A stretch of 64,000 bases of DNA, from NCBI GenBank assembly GCA_020633555.1, contig JACKDL010000001.1:1-64000 (forward strand), given 5' to 3'. The stretch comes from Myxococcales bacterium. GTDB lineage: Bacteria > Myxococcota_A > Bradymonadia > UBA7976 > UBA1532. Of this stretch, positions 31,355 to 42,217 are shown one piece after another. Within the stretch, counting starts at the first letter, position 1; every line of letters begins with the position of its first letter. Both the position numbers and the translations under genes were made by a program. Below the pieces are notes generated by a model that was given only the letters and a program-made list of their open reading frames with translations, was not told the DNA's origin and did not search any database.

Positions 31355-32389
31355 TTGGCGGCGAAGGTGCTGGTGGTGGGCTGTGGCGGCATCGGGGGGG
31401 CGATCACCGCCCACCTGGCCCAGGCCGGCGTGGACGTGGTGGCCGTCTCGCGCAACGGGGCGGTGGTGGACGCAGTGGCCCGCCGGGGCCTGCGGCTCAC
31501 CGGGGGCTTCGGCGAGCGGGCGGTGCCGGCGCGGGTGGTGCCCGAGGCGCCGGCCGGCCCCTTCGACTGGGTGTTGCTGACCACCCAGCCCACGGACGTG
31601 GAGGCCGCGGCGGCGGCCCACGCCCACCGGCTGAGCCCCACCGGCCGGATGGTCTGCTTCCAGAACGGCCTGTGCGAGGCGCGCGTGGCCGAGGTGTTGG
31701 GCGATCCCGCCCATGTGGTGGGCGCCGTGGTGAGCTGGGGCGCGCACATGCCTGAGCCCGGCCAGGTGGACAAGACCTCGCGGAAGGGCGGCTTCGTGCT
31801 GGGGCGCCTGGACGGTCAGCCCGACGATCCCGCGCTGGACAGCCTGGCAGGCTGGTTGAGCGCCATCGGGCCGGTGAAGCGCACCGCCAACCTGCCGGGC
31901 GTGCGCTGGAGCAAGCTGGCGCTGAACTGCGTGGTGTCGAGCCTGGGGACCCTGAACGGCAGCACCCTCGGGCCGGTGATCCGGCAGGGGCAGGCGCGCC
32001 GGCTGGCCTTCGCCATCATGGGCGAGGCGGTGGCGGTGGCCCAGGCCGAGGGCGTTGCGCTGGAGAAGGTGGCGGGCACGCTGGATCTGCCGTGGATGGT
32101 GCGTTCGGCCGCCCCGCCCGGGCGCGCGCTGCGGCATGGGGTGCTGGCGGCGGCGGGGCTGAAGTACCGGCGCATGAAGAGCAGCATGCTGCGGGCCATC
32201 GAGGCGGGCCGCCCGCCCGCCGTGGATCACCTGAACGGTGAGGTGGTGCGCTACGGCGCCCGGCACGGGGCGGCGACGCCCGCCAATGCGGCAGTGACGC
32301 GGGCGGTGTGGGCGCTGGCCCGGGGCGAGGCGCGGCCGGGGCCGGCGATCATCGACCAGGTGTGGGGGGAGGTTCGCCGTGGCGGATGA
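31355..32389 (+). CDS. Ketopantoate reductase (PanE/ApbA) family oxidoreductase
   Basis: A 344-residue NAD(P)H-dependent oxidoreductase. The N-terminal Rossmann motif VLVVGCGGIGGAITAHLAQAG is followed by LLTTQPTDVEAA and FQNGL, and the catalytic lysine lies in GVRWSKLALNCVVSSLGTLNG, all family signatures. It may make pantoate for coenzyme A, or act on another 2-oxo acid as many paralogues do. The TTG at 31355 is chosen because GGGAGG lies five bases upstream and the Rossmann fold starts at once; the upstream open frame is Gly/Pro/Arg junk. It overlaps the next gene by 11 bases. Confidence 0.8.
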   Translation: MAAKVLVVGCGGIGGAITAHLAQAGVDVVAVSRNGAVVDAVARRGLRLTGGFGERAVPARVVPEAPAGPFDWVLLTTQPTDVEAAAAAHAHRLSPTGRMVCFQNGLCEARVAEVLGDPAHVVGAVVSWGAHMPEPGQVDKTSRKGGFVLGRLDGQPDDPALDSLAGWLSAIGPVKRTANLPGVRWSKLALNCVVSSLGTLNGSTLGPVIRQGQARRLAFAIMGEAVAVAQAEGVALEKVAGTLDLPWMVRSAAPPGRALRHGVLAAAGLKYRRMKSSMLRAIEAGRPPAVDHLNGEVVRYGARHGAATPANAAVTRAVWALARGEARPGPAIIDQVWGEVRRGG

Positions 32390-32915
32390 CTTCGATAAGC
32401 GGTTCAAGAAGTTCGACAAGATGCAGCGCCTGCTCGACGGCGAGGACGCCTCGATGTCGATGGTGAGCGCCGATCTGCCGCTGCCGGGCGTGATGTCGAA
32501 GCAGCTCGCCGACGAGGCCTTCGCGCTGTTGGCGCACCGGACCCAGGTGCGGCTGGAGGACTGCGAGTCCGCCGAGGAGGTGGCCGAGCGAGTCCGGCGG
32601 GCCATCGAGCGACCGCTGCGCGAGGAGAACGAGCGGCTCCAGGCCGAGGTGGAGGGGTTGCAGAAGCAGGCGAAGGCAGCGCCGCGCCGGGCGGCCAAGG
32701 CGCCCGCGTCCACCGCCAGCCGCGCCGAGCTGTTGGACTTCCAGGCGCGGCTGGTGATCGAGGCGGCCGAGGCCGTGGCGGCCGCCGCCGAGGGGCACCC
32801 GGGCATGCACGCAGGGGCCCAGTCGGGGGATCCGTTGGCCCAGGCGCTGCGGCAGATCATCGACCGGGTGATGCTGTTCCACCGCGCCGAGGACCTGGCG
32901 GACCGGGGGCGCTGA
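32379..32915 (+). CDS. Hypothetical coiled-coil protein
   Basis: A 178-residue soluble protein. The basic N-terminus (DDFDKRFKKFDKMQRLL) leads to a helical region and a heptad-like coiled coil (about 65-100, ERPLREENERLQAEVEGLQ), a Lys/Ala/Pro-rich linker and a C-terminal helix. The GTG at 32379 has GGAGG six bases upstream, inside the panE-like gene, so it is co-expressed with it. No family recognised. Confidence 0.6.
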   Translation: MADDFDKRFKKFDKMQRLLDGEDASMSMVSADLPLPGVMSKQLADEAFALLAHRTQVRLEDCESAEEVAERVRRAIERPLREENERLQAEVEGLQKQAKAAPRRAAKAPASTASRAELLDFQARLVIEAAEAVAAAAEGHPGMHAGAQSGDPLAQALRQIIDRVMLFHRAEDLADRGR

Positions 32916-32916
32916 G

Positions 32917-33957
32917 GTGGGGCCACGGGCGGCTGCGCTGGGGCTCGCGCTCGCGGGGCTCCTGGGGTGCGACGGCGGTGACGCGGCGTCGCCGCGGGAC
33001 TCGGCGGTGTCCGACGCGGCCCCTGCGGACGCCGTCGTGGCGCCCGACGGGGTCGCCCCGGATTCGGCGGCGCCCCACGACCTGGGCGTGGATCGGGGCG
33101 TCGACCTGGGCCCCGATCCCCTGGCATGCAACGGTGCCCGCCACCTGTGCGACCGGCCGCTGCCGCAGGTGACCTTCCTGCTGGGCCACAACGCCCACGC
33201 CGTGCGGCCCCCGTTCAGCCGCTTCGCGGCCAACCAGGGCCTGCCCATCGCCGAGCAGCTCGCAGCGGGGGCGCGAGGTGTCGGCATCAAGCTGTACTGG
33301 ACTGATCACGAGGCCTGCGGGCCCTTGGGATTGTACGGCTATCACGGGGTCGAGCGGCTGGGCTGCGTGCCCTTCGCCGACATCGCCGCGCCGGTGGTGG
33401 CCTTCATGCGGGCCAACCCCCGCGAGGTGTTGGTGATGACCGTCGAGGGCAGCGCCCCGGCGGAGCGGGTGGTGGCGGGGCTCCAGGACTCCGGGCTGGC
33501 GGCGTGGACCTTCACGGGGCCCGCGGAGGGGGACTGGCCGACCCTGGGGGCGCTCATCGAGGCGGATCAGCGGCTGCTCGTCTTGCGGGCCGGCGGCGGC
33601 GCGGGGCTGCCCGATCTGTGGCAGGTGGTGCGCGACACCCCGTACGACTTCGAGAGCACCGCCGAGATGGGCTGCGAACCCCACCGGGGGCCGGCGACGG
33701 CACCGCTGTTTCAGATCAACCACTTCCTCACGCGGTTGCGGCCCGTGCCCGAGGAGGCGGCGGCCACCAACGGCTGGGCGGCCCTGGGGGCCCGGGTGGC
33801 GGCCTGCGCCGAGGCGCGGGGCTGGCCCACGATCCTGCTCATGGACTTCCTGGGCGAGGGGGACGCCTTCGAGGTGGTGGCGGCGCTGAACGGGCCGGGG
33901 ACGGCCGAGGCGCGCCTGGCGGCGGTGCGCGCGGCGGTGGACGGGGCGCCGCCCTGA
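32917..33957 (+). CDS. PI-PLC-X-domain-like lipoprotein
   Basis: A 346-residue predicted lipoprotein: GTG start, hydrophobic signal and lipobox LAGLLGC with cysteine 18, then an Asp/Ala/Pro-rich low-complexity tether (about 20-68). The domain beyond about 75 resembles the phosphatidylinositol-specific phospholipase C X-domain of bacterial type: FLLGHNAHA for the first histidine, IAEQLAAGARGVGIKLYW and GYHGVERLG for the second histidine, and FMRANPREVLVMTVEG. The usual LELD strand is altered (GIKLYW). It could be a calcium-independent phosphodiesterase on the cell surface; substrate unknown. Confidence 0.6.
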   Translation: MGPRAAALGLALAGLLGCDGGDAASPRDSAVSDAAPADAVVAPDGVAPDSAAPHDLGVDRGVDLGPDPLACNGARHLCDRPLPQVTFLLGHNAHAVRPPFSRFAANQGLPIAEQLAAGARGVGIKLYWTDHEACGPLGLYGYHGVERLGCVPFADIAAPVVAFMRANPREVLVMTVEGSAPAERVVAGLQDSGLAAWTFTGPAEGDWPTLGALIEADQRLLVLRAGGGAGLPDLWQVVRDTPYDFESTAEMGCEPHRGPATAPLFQINHFLTRLRPVPEEAAATNGWAALGARVAACAEARGWPTILLMDFLGEGDAFEVVAALNGPGTAEARLAAVRAAVDGAPP

Positions 33958-34023
33958 GCCCTCGACGGGGCCCGCTCGATGGGGCAGGGTGCCTCCGCCC
34001 GAATCGACCCCCGGAGCATCGCA

Positions 34024-34803
34024 ATGCGCTTCTTCTCGTGGAACGTCAACGGCGTGCGCGCCGTGGCCCGCAAGGGCTTCCTGGACTGGCTGGCCCAGGC
34101 GAAGCCCGACGTGCTGGGCCTGCAGGAGATCAAGGCCACGCCCGATCAGCTCGGCCCGGATCTGCTGGCGGAGCACGGCTACCACGTGCTGTGGAACCCC
34201 GCGGAGCGCAAGGGCTACAGCGGCACGGCCCTGTTCGCCCGCGAGCCGTTCGAGGTGCTGGCCACGGGGCTGGGCGAGGCGCAGTTCGACGACGAGGGGC
34301 GCACGACCATCACCCGCCACCAGAGCGCGGGCGGGCCGGTGGTGCTGATCAACTGCTACTTCCCCCACGGCAAGCGCGACCTGTCGCGGGTGGATTACAA
34401 GAACACCTTCTACGCCCGGATGATGGTCGTGGCCGATGCACTGCGGGCGCAGGGCGAGCATGTGGTCATCGGGGGGGACTGGAACACGGCGCACCAGCCC
34501 ATCGATCTGACCAACGACAAGGCCAACAAGAAGACCGCCGGCTTCACGCAGCCCGAGCGCGACGCGCTGGATCTGTGGCCGCAGGCGGGCTGGATCGACG
34601 CCTGGCGCCGGCTCCATCCCGAGGAGGAGAAGTACACCTGGTGGTCGAACCGGCCGGGCGTGCGCGAGCGCAACATCGGGTGGCGCATCGACTACCACTG
34701 GGTGGCCCCCGAGCTGTGGCCGCGGGTGAAGGGGGCGGTCATCCACGACCAGGTGCTGGGCTCGGATCACTGCCCGGTGGAGCTCATCGTCGACGAGGGC
34801 TGA
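34024..34803 (+). CDS. xthA: Exodeoxyribonuclease III (AP endonuclease)
   Basis: A 259-residue base-excision-repair nuclease of the EEP superfamily. Motifs in order: RFFSWNVNGVRAV, GLQEIKA with the metal-binding Glu, RKGYSGTALFAR, NCYFPHGK, the catalytic GGDWNTAH (Asp/Asn), the RIDYHWVAP block and GSDHCPVEL with the catalytic Asp-His. All active-site residues are present. The ATG at 34024 starts directly at the domain; the 15 upstream codons lack support. Confidence 0.93.
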   Translation: MRFFSWNVNGVRAVARKGFLDWLAQAKPDVLGLQEIKATPDQLGPDLLAEHGYHVLWNPAERKGYSGTALFAREPFEVLATGLGEAQFDDEGRTTITRHQSAGGPVVLINCYFPHGKRDLSRVDYKNTFYARMMVVADALRAQGEHVVIGGDWNTAHQPIDLTNDKANKKTAGFTQPERDALDLWPQAGWIDAWRRLHPEEEKYTWWSNRPGVRERNIGWRIDYHWVAPELWPRVKGAVIHDQVLGSDHCPVELIVDEG

Positions 34804-34830
34804 GCCGCGGGTGGGTGCCCGGTCTGGGCC

Positions 34831-37716
34831 TCAGAACCAGTTGCCCACGTACACGTAGACCTGGTGGTCGCCGTCGTCGTCCACGCCCCGGGCGTAGCCG
34901 GCCCGCACGTCGATGGGCATGCGCCAGCCCACGGTGACCTCGCTGACGAGCTCGGCGCCCACGCTGCGCTTGAAGGCGTCGGGCTCGAGCACCAGCGGCG
35001 CGTTGGCCGCCTGCGCCCAGTCGGTGAAGGCCGCCAGCTTCATGCGGCGCAGGAACACCGGCACCGTCTCCAGGCCGTGGAAGGCGTCGAACAGCGGCAG
35101 GCGATACTCCAGGGTCGACAGCACGTAGCGGTCGCCCTGCACGGTCTCGGCGGGGTAGCCCCGCAAGAAGCTGCTGCCGAACTGGATCTCGTCCAGGGCG
35201 TCGAGCAGCACGTTGCGCTCGGGGGGCGGGCCCAGGCTGTACAGGTAGCGCCGGCCGCTGTCGCCGCGGCCGTAGGCGCCCGCCAGCCGGAAGCCGATGA
35301 CATGCCGGGCCCACACGGGGATGTACTCGCTGTAGTCGAAGCGCACCTCGGCGGTCTGCACGTCGCCGCCCAGGGTGGGGTGGCGCACGGCCACGGTGAC
35401 CCCGAAGCCGCGCCCCTCGGAGTTGCTGACGGCCATGGGGTAGCGGTCCACGTCGCCGTAGCGGAGGCTCATGGACAGGCTGGCGGTCTGCAGGGCCGTG
35501 GGCAGCACGGGGCCGCGGTCGAGCGGGTCGTGCACCGGGTCGGGGTTCTCGGCGGGCGACAGCCAGTTGTAGGTGTAGCGCAGCGCCGCGCTGGCCCCGC
35601 GGCCGGCCCGGGCGAAGGGCAGGCTCACCGCCCCCGACAGCGAGGTCACCCGCTCGCGCCAGTCGTTGCGCGCGTTGCCGAAGAAGGCGCCGCCCGCGCG
35701 GGTGCGGGTGTTGTGGCTGGCGGCCACCGACCAGATGGGCGTGTAGCGGAACAGCGCGTAGTTCACGCCCACCGACAGCGCCTCGGTCTCGGGCACGGTG
35801 TTCACGTTCGCCGAGAAGCTGTGCTGGCCCAGGCTGTCGCTGGCGCTGAACTCCAGGCCGAGCTGGCTGGCGCTCTCCTCGGCGCTGGTGAAGGCGAAGC
35901 TGGGGCTCCAGCTCACGGGCCACAGGGTCTCCAGGGGGTCGTAGGATCGGCTGGCCAGCCGCGGGGCGGCCGCGATGGCGCGGCTCTTCTGCTGCGGCTC
36001 CACCGGGGGTCCGGGCGACGGCGCCTGCGCGGGGGTGAAGGGCGCCTCGGCCAGGTCGTAGCCGTCGGCGCTGAGCAGGCTGAACACCACCGTCTTCCCG
36101 TCGGGCGCCACCTGCGGATCCAGCGCGCCGGTGAGCACCCGGGTGAGGCGGCGGGGGGCGCCGCCGCCGGGCCAGGGCAGCGCGTACAGGTCGAACACGC
36201 CGCCGCGGTCGCTGGTGTAGATCAGCCACTGCCCGTCGGGGCTGAAGCGGGGCTGCAGCTCCAAAGCGTGATCGGCGGTGAGGCGGCGCACGCGCCCGGT
36301 GGCCACGTCCACGGCGATCAGATCGCGGCCGTGGCGCTGGCTGACCCGGGTGGCCACCACCACCGCGCCCCCCGGGGCCACCGCGGGGTAGGCCACCTGG
36401 TCCAAGTCGCCCGGGTCGTACAGCACGTCCACCTGGCCGTCTTCCAGATCCACGCGCACCAGGCGGGTGCGGCCGTCCACCACTTGCACGGCGGCGGCCC
36501 ACTCGCCCCGCGGGCCGCAGGCCGGCTCGCGGATCCGCGCGCCCCGCGTCACCCGCACGGGTGGCCCCTGGCCCGGGTCGAAGCGGTACAGGTCGTGGAC
36601 CTGGTAGACGCCGCGGTGCTGCTCCACCTGGTCGAGCACCAGCCGGCCGGTGGTGCAGCGGTCGAAGGTGTTGCCCGCCTCGACCTCGAAGACCAGCTCG
36701 CCCCGGGCCGCGCGGTCGCCCCCGGGGCGGCGGTAGATGCCGCGCACCCGGTCGCCCGGCAGGTCCAGGGTGAGCAGGTCGCCCTGGGCGTCGAAGCGGG
36801 GGTTGGCGAACTGGAAGGGGGCGCGGGCCAGCACCCGGACGGGGCTGAGCCCCTGGGCGCGCAGGGCGTCGGCCTCGGCCCGGGCGGTGGCCGTCAGGTG
36901 GGCCTGCCAGGCGCGGTACAGGGCCACCCACGAGTCGCCCGTGGCCGCCCGCAGGGCGTTGTTCAGGCCAAACGGGATCAGCTCGTCGCTGAAGGCGTCG
37001 TGGTAGCGGGCCGGGGCGTGGGGGTCGCGGGCCTTGGCCAGCCAGGCGTGGAAGTGGCCGCCGTACATGTACCAGACGTTGGCGCCCGGCCAGTCCAGGG
37101 GGGCGTGGATCACCGCCGAGGGGTCGTGCAGCCGGCCCGCCAGGGCCTGGGCCCGCAGGGTGCCCCGGAACAGGGCCGATCGGATGCGGCCCCGCTGCGA
37201 GGTGAAGCTCTCGGCCCACACCGCCCCGCCCTCGAGGTTGAAGCTGGGCATGTTCTGGTTGGGGGCGGCGGTGCGGCCCAGGATGGCGTTGATGAGGGTG
37301 GGCAGGCCGCTGATGTTGTCGAGCTGCAGGATGTGCACGTACTCGTGGAAGATCAGCAGCCGCAGCCAGTCGTCGAAGTCGTTCAGGCTGCCGTCCAGGG
37401 TGGGCGGCGCCGCAAACAGGTTGATGCGGGGGAAGGGCAGGGCGCTGGCCGAGCCGTTGGCGCTGTCACTCCAGTCGGTGAGGTTCACCTGCACGCGTCG
37501 GTCGGGGGCGTGCTCGAACACGGGGCCCAGCACCGCGTGCGCCTCTTCGCAGAGCACGGCGCTGCGGCGGGCCATGGCCTCGAGGTGGGTGGGGTAGTGG
37601 AGCTGGAAGTGGGCCGTGTCGAGGGTGCGCCACTGCACCCGCCCGTCCCGCGCCCAGGCGGTCGGGATCCACAGCGCGACGGCCAGCAGCCCGACCCACA
37701 AGGTGCGCACGCTCAT
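34831..37716 (-). CDS. Secreted peptidase-like, beta-propeller and outer-membrane barrel fusion protein
   Basis: A 961-residue exported protein in three parts. After a signal peptide (MSVRTLWVGLLAVALWIPTAWA) comes a peptidase MA-like gluzincin domain with IFHEYVHILQ (HExxH, near residue 125). Next, about 280-590, is a TolB/WD40-type propeller with repeated units such as FSPDGQWLIYTSDRGGVFDLY. The C-terminal 330 residues are strand-rich with a WSPSF start and end in YVYVGNWF, the aromatic C-terminus of an outer-membrane barrel of BamA/Omp85-like character. The ATG at 37716 is preferred; an ATG seven codons upstream is possible. Possibly a surface protease tethered by its own barrel. Confidence 0.75.
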   Translation of the reverse strand: MSVRTLWVGLLAVALWIPTAWARDGRVQWRTLDTAHFQLHYPTHLEAMARRSAVLCEEAHAVLGPVFEHAPDRRVQVNLTDWSDSANGSASALPFPRINLFAAPPTLDGSLNDFDDWLRLLIFHEYVHILQLDNISGLPTLINAILGRTAAPNQNMPSFNLEGGAVWAESFTSQRGRIRSALFRGTLRAQALAGRLHDPSAVIHAPLDWPGANVWYMYGGHFHAWLAKARDPHAPARYHDAFSDELIPFGLNNALRAATGDSWVALYRAWQAHLTATARAEADALRAQGLSPVRVLARAPFQFANPRFDAQGDLLTLDLPGDRVRGIYRRPGGDRAARGELVFEVEAGNTFDRCTTGRLVLDQVEQHRGVYQVHDLYRFDPGQGPPVRVTRGARIREPACGPRGEWAAAVQVVDGRTRLVRVDLEDGQVDVLYDPGDLDQVAYPAVAPGGAVVVATRVSQRHGRDLIAVDVATGRVRRLTADHALELQPRFSPDGQWLIYTSDRGGVFDLYALPWPGGGAPRRLTRVLTGALDPQVAPDGKTVVFSLLSADGYDLAEAPFTPAQAPSPGPPVEPQQKSRAIAAAPRLASRSYDPLETLWPVSWSPSFAFTSAEESASQLGLEFSASDSLGQHSFSANVNTVPETEALSVGVNYALFRYTPIWSVAASHNTRTRAGGAFFGNARNDWRERVTSLSGAVSLPFARAGRGASAALRYTYNWLSPAENPDPVHDPLDRGPVLPTALQTASLSMSLRYGDVDRYPMAVSNSEGRGFGVTVAVRHPTLGGDVQTAEVRFDYSEYIPVWARHVIGFRLAGAYGRGDSGRRYLYSLGPPPERNVLLDALDEIQFGSSFLRGYPAETVQGDRYVLSTLEYRLPLFDAFHGLETVPVFLRRMKLAAFTDWAQAANAPLVLEPDAFKRSVGAELVSEVTVGWRMPIDVRAGYARGVDDDGDHQVYVYVGNWF

Positions 37717-37866
37717 CGGGCGGGAGGCTAGCATCCCCGCGGCCGTCGGCACACCCGCCAGGCCGCGCCGCGCGGTGGCCTGGGGCGCCGGCTGCCGGAG
37801 CAGGCGACAGGCCGCCCGGCGCCGGGGTAGTCTGCGGCCCACGCCCCGCCTGCGATGGGAGTGGCC

Positions 37867-39261
<1,395 letters not shown>

Positions 39262-39354
39262 GCGCATAACGGGCAGGGGCGGCAAGGTGGACGTGTCCGC
39301 GACCGCTGGCTATGTTGTGCGCCGCATCGCCCGATCCGTCTGAGAGGTGTGCCC

Positions 39355-40734
39355 ATGGTGCCCGCGCGCTTGCCACGCTTGCTGAGCCTTCTGCTGGCAG
39401 GGTTCGCCAGCATGCCGGCGCTGGGGCTCGCCCATCGGCTCACCGACGTCATCGACGCCGATGACGGCGACGACCCCTTCGACGCGGTGGTGGACGTCAC
39501 GTACGACCGCTCCCTGCGGCGCGCCAAGATCACCCGCGAGTTCAACTGCAACCCGGCGCGGGGCCGCGAGGCCGAGAGCTGCCCGGGGGCGGGGGCTCAG
39601 GGGGCGCTGCTCCACGTCAAGGAGCTGCGCTACGAGCGCATCCGCCACACCATCACGCCCCGCGCGCGCTTCGGCCTGTGGCACGACCTGGAGCTGTCCG
39701 TCGAGGCGCCGGTGGTGGCCGAGGACACCCAGGCCATCCGCTTCGCCGGCGACGGCGGCAAGTCCGACGGCGTGGCCATCGACGGCTCGGTGAGCACCAT
39801 CGCCCCCGATGATGGCGTGAAGCTGTTCGACGTGCCGACCGAGGGCCTGCCCACCCGGGCGGGCTTCGGCGACATGCTCTTCAAGCTGCGCTACTCGCCC
39901 ATCGCCCAGGAGCGCGACGATCAGCGCGGCGACTGGACGCTGGAGGTGGGCTACCGGGCCCCCACCGGCGAGGTCATGAAGTACGGCAACGAGGGCGTGG
40001 GCCGCGGGGTCCACGAGCTCATCTTCGGCACCTCGCTGTCGAAGCGCTTCGCCTACATGGACCCCTTCATGGCCGTGCAGGTGGCCGTGCCCTTCGGCGC
40101 CGACGGTTCGCTCTTCAAGGACTACGGTTTCGCCCAGGAGCACATCGATCCGGGCGTGCGGGCCAGCTTCGACATGGGCGCCGAGATCGTGCCCTTCGAG
40201 GACGCCGAGAAGGGCATGAAGTTCTTCATCAGCCTGGGGCTGGGCGCCACCTATCAGGCCGAGGGGCGCGACTACAGCGAGCTGTTCGACGCCCTGGCCA
40301 TCGGCGCGCGGCGCTGCGCGCCCGCGAACCCCGACACCGAGGTGGCCGATCCCAACTGCGCCGTCTACAACCCCGACAGCGGCAGCTCGGTGCGCAACAC
40401 GCCCATCGACGGCGTCACCACCGTCGAGGAGTACGTGACCGTGCGGGGCAACCTGGGCATGGGCGCCCACATCGGGCCCTTCTTCCGCCTGGGCGTGGAT
40501 CTGTCGCTGGCCCACGACACCGAGCACTACCTGTCCAACGCCGACATCGGGAAGGTCATCCCGCGGGCGGATGACGACGGGGCGGGCCGGGTCGAGAGCC
40601 GGGATCAGCCGCGGTACGACGTCAACGAGCACAACCCCACCTACAGCCCCGCCATCGACGCGGTGGGGCACCGCATCCGCGTCGAGGAGACCACGGTGTT
40701 CGGGGTGGCGGTGAACCTGGCGCTGACGTTCTGA
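39355..40734 (+). CDS. Predicted outer-membrane beta-barrel protein
   Basis: A 459-residue exported protein. Signal peptide (LPRLLSLLLAGFASMPALGLA) and then a long alternating-strand region (FGLWHDLELSVEAPVV; WTLEVGYRAPTG; FFRLGVDLSLAHDTEHY) closing with TTVFGVAVNLALTF, a C-terminal phenylalanine that fits Bam-dependent barrels. Two cysteine pairs lie in loops (FNCN and ESC; RRC and NC). No specific family recognised. The ATG at 39355 follows GAGAGGT; a GTG six bases earlier sits on the ribosome site. A strong hairpin terminator follows at once. Confidence 0.7.
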   Translation: MVPARLPRLLSLLLAGFASMPALGLAHRLTDVIDADDGDDPFDAVVDVTYDRSLRRAKITREFNCNPARGREAESCPGAGAQGALLHVKELRYERIRHTITPRARFGLWHDLELSVEAPVVAEDTQAIRFAGDGGKSDGVAIDGSVSTIAPDDGVKLFDVPTEGLPTRAGFGDMLFKLRYSPIAQERDDQRGDWTLEVGYRAPTGEVMKYGNEGVGRGVHELIFGTSLSKRFAYMDPFMAVQVAVPFGADGSLFKDYGFAQEHIDPGVRASFDMGAEIVPFEDAEKGMKFFISLGLGATYQAEGRDYSELFDALAIGARRCAPANPDTEVADPNCAVYNPDSGSSVRNTPIDGVTTVEEYVTVRGNLGMGAHIGPFFRLGVDLSLAHDTEHYLSNADIGKVIPRADDDGAGRVESRDQPRYDVNEHNPTYSPAIDAVGHRIRVEETTVFGVAVNLALTF

Positions 40735-40740
40735 GCACAG

Positions 40741-40760
40741 CGGGCCCCGCACGGGGCCCG
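40741..40760. terminator. Bidirectional hairpin between convergent genes
   Basis: CGGGCCCCG-CA-CGGGGCCCG is a perfect inverted repeat (nine pairs on paper, about seven usable with a CGCA-type loop) between the outer-membrane protein stop at 40734 and the minus-strand membrane-protein stop at 40769. There is no T-run, so termination may be partly Rho-dependent. Confidence 0.65.
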
Positions 40761-40768
40761 GCCGGCCG

Positions 40769-41275
40769 TCAGGCCACCTCGGGATCGGGGCGGTAGGCGT
40801 CGCTCGCGAAGATGCGGGCCGTGAACACCCAGTAGGCCACCAGGCCCCAGGCCAGCCCCACCACCACGCCGGCGTCGATGATGCCCCGCCACGGCTGGTC
40901 GAGCTGCCGCACGGCCAGGATCACCCCCACCAGCACGACCGTCAGCGTGTAGCTCACGATCATCCGCTTGCGGGTGGCGTGAAAGAAGCCCATGCAGAAC
41001 AGCGGCGCGAACAGGGTGCGCAGCCAGTGCGGGTGCGCGGCCAGGTAGTGGGTGCGGGCGGCCACGCGGGGGCTGAAGGCCTTCTGGAAGCCCTTGTAGC
41101 CCTCGCTGTGGGCCATGAAGACCACGTTGCCCACCAGCAGCGTCCACTGCAGGGCGGTGAGGTCCATGGCCATGACGTCCACCGCGTAGGGGCCCAGCCG
41201 CCAGATGGCGCTGCCGAGCAAGGCGGTGATGCCGAGGGCGCCCCACAGCGCGCCCACCAGACCCATGGGGCTCAT
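40769..41275 (-). CDS. Conserved membrane protein of unknown function next to heme O synthase
   Basis: A 168-residue protein with four predicted transmembrane helices (LVGALWGALGITALLGSAIW; LLVGNVVFMAHSEGY; MIVSYTLTVVLVGVILAV; GVVVGLAWGLVAYWVFTARIF). The loop SEGYKGFQKAFSPRVAARTHYL between helices 2 and 3 is polar and looks conserved. It starts with ATG overlapping the ctaB stop (ATGA), so the two are coupled and it may help heme or terminal-oxidase biogenesis. The name and function are not known to me. Confidence 0.6.
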   Translation of the reverse strand: MSPMGLVGALWGALGITALLGSAIWRLGPYAVDVMAMDLTALQWTLLVGNVVFMAHSEGYKGFQKAFSPRVAARTHYLAAHPHWLRTLFAPLFCMGFFHATRKRMIVSYTLTVVLVGVILAVRQLDQPWRGIIDAGVVVGLAWGLVAYWVFTARIFASDAYRPDPEVA

Positions 41276-42165
41276 GCGACGCCCCCGGGGCCGGCGTCGA
41301 GGAGGATCGCGGCGAAGAGGAACGTGATGTAGGCCAACGTGTACAAGAAGAAGCTCCGCGCCCAGCGGTTGGGGTCCTGGGCCCGGAAGCCCCGCAGCGC
41401 GTAGGCCACGAAGCCCAGCCCCAGCGCGGCCGCCAGCCCGAAGTAGAGCCAGCCCGCCACGCCCAGGGGCACCAGCAGCAGGCTGCAGGGCAGCAGCGCC
41501 ACCGACCAGAGCAGGGCGTGCCAGCGGGCGGCCCGCAGGCCGTAGGTCGCGGGCACCGTGAAGATGCCGGCCTCGGTGTACTCGCGCTCGCGGTAGACCG
41601 AGATGGCGATGAAGTGGGGGATCTGCCAGATGAACATGATCCCGAACAGCACGAGGCCGGGCCACTCGATGCGGCCGGTGACGGCGGTCCAGCCCATGAG
41701 CGGCGGCATGGCGCCGGGGATGGCGCCCACCACCACCGCCTGGGGGCTGAGCTGCTTCATGGGGGTGTACACCCACACGTAGCTGACGAGGGCCAGCGCC
41801 CCCAGCAGGCCCGTGACGCGGTTGACGCCGAAGGTCAGCAGCGGCACCGAGACGGCGGCGAGCAGGATCCCGAAGCCCAGGGCCGTGCGGGGGTGCATGC
41901 GGCCGGCAGGCAGCGGGCGGTTGGCCGTGCGGGCCATGAAGCGGTCGGAGTCGCGCTCGAGGTAGCAGTTGAGGGTGTTGGCCGCGCCCACGATGAGCAC
42001 CGTACCGATGAGGGTGGCGCACAGGCCGAGCCAGGCCACCGAGCCCGGGGCGAGCCACAGGCCACCCGCGGTGGTGATGAGCACCAGCAGCGTGATGTTG
42101 GGCTTCACCAAGGCGGCCATGTCGCGCAGGGTGTCGGCCACGGGGGGCGCCGCGCGCGTGCTCAA
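41272..42165 (-). CDS. ctaB: Protoheme IX farnesyltransferase (heme O synthase)
   Basis: A 297-residue UbiA-superfamily prenyltransferase that converts heme B to heme O for heme-copper oxidases. It has about eight to nine transmembrane helices. The first Asp-rich loop reads NTLNCYLERDSDRFMARTANRPLP and the second region YTPMKQLSPQAVVVGAIPGAMPPLMGW, both diagnostic. The TTG at 42165 has GGAGG six bases upstream. No oxidase subunit genes are in the window. Coupled to the small membrane protein that follows. Confidence 0.93.
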   Translation of the reverse strand: MSTRAAPPVADTLRDMAALVKPNITLLVLITTAGGLWLAPGSVAWLGLCATLIGTVLIVGAANTLNCYLERDSDRFMARTANRPLPAGRMHPRTALGFGILLAAVSVPLLTFGVNRVTGLLGALALVSYVWVYTPMKQLSPQAVVVGAIPGAMPPLMGWTAVTGRIEWPGLVLFGIMFIWQIPHFIAISVYREREYTEAGIFTVPATYGLRAARWHALLWSVALLPCSLLLVPLGVAGWLYFGLAAALGLGFVAYALRGFRAQDPNRWARSFFLYTLAYITFLFAAILLDAGPGGVA

Positions 42166-42217
42166 ACCATTCCTCCAGGGTCGGGGGGCGCTTTTTAGCG
42201 GCGGGCGGCGGGGAGCG

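Noticed and set aside
34864..37731. 955-codon plus-strand frame opposite the protease-barrel gene
   Set aside because: No recognisable domain; the minus strand has a signal peptide, HExxH, propeller and barrel.
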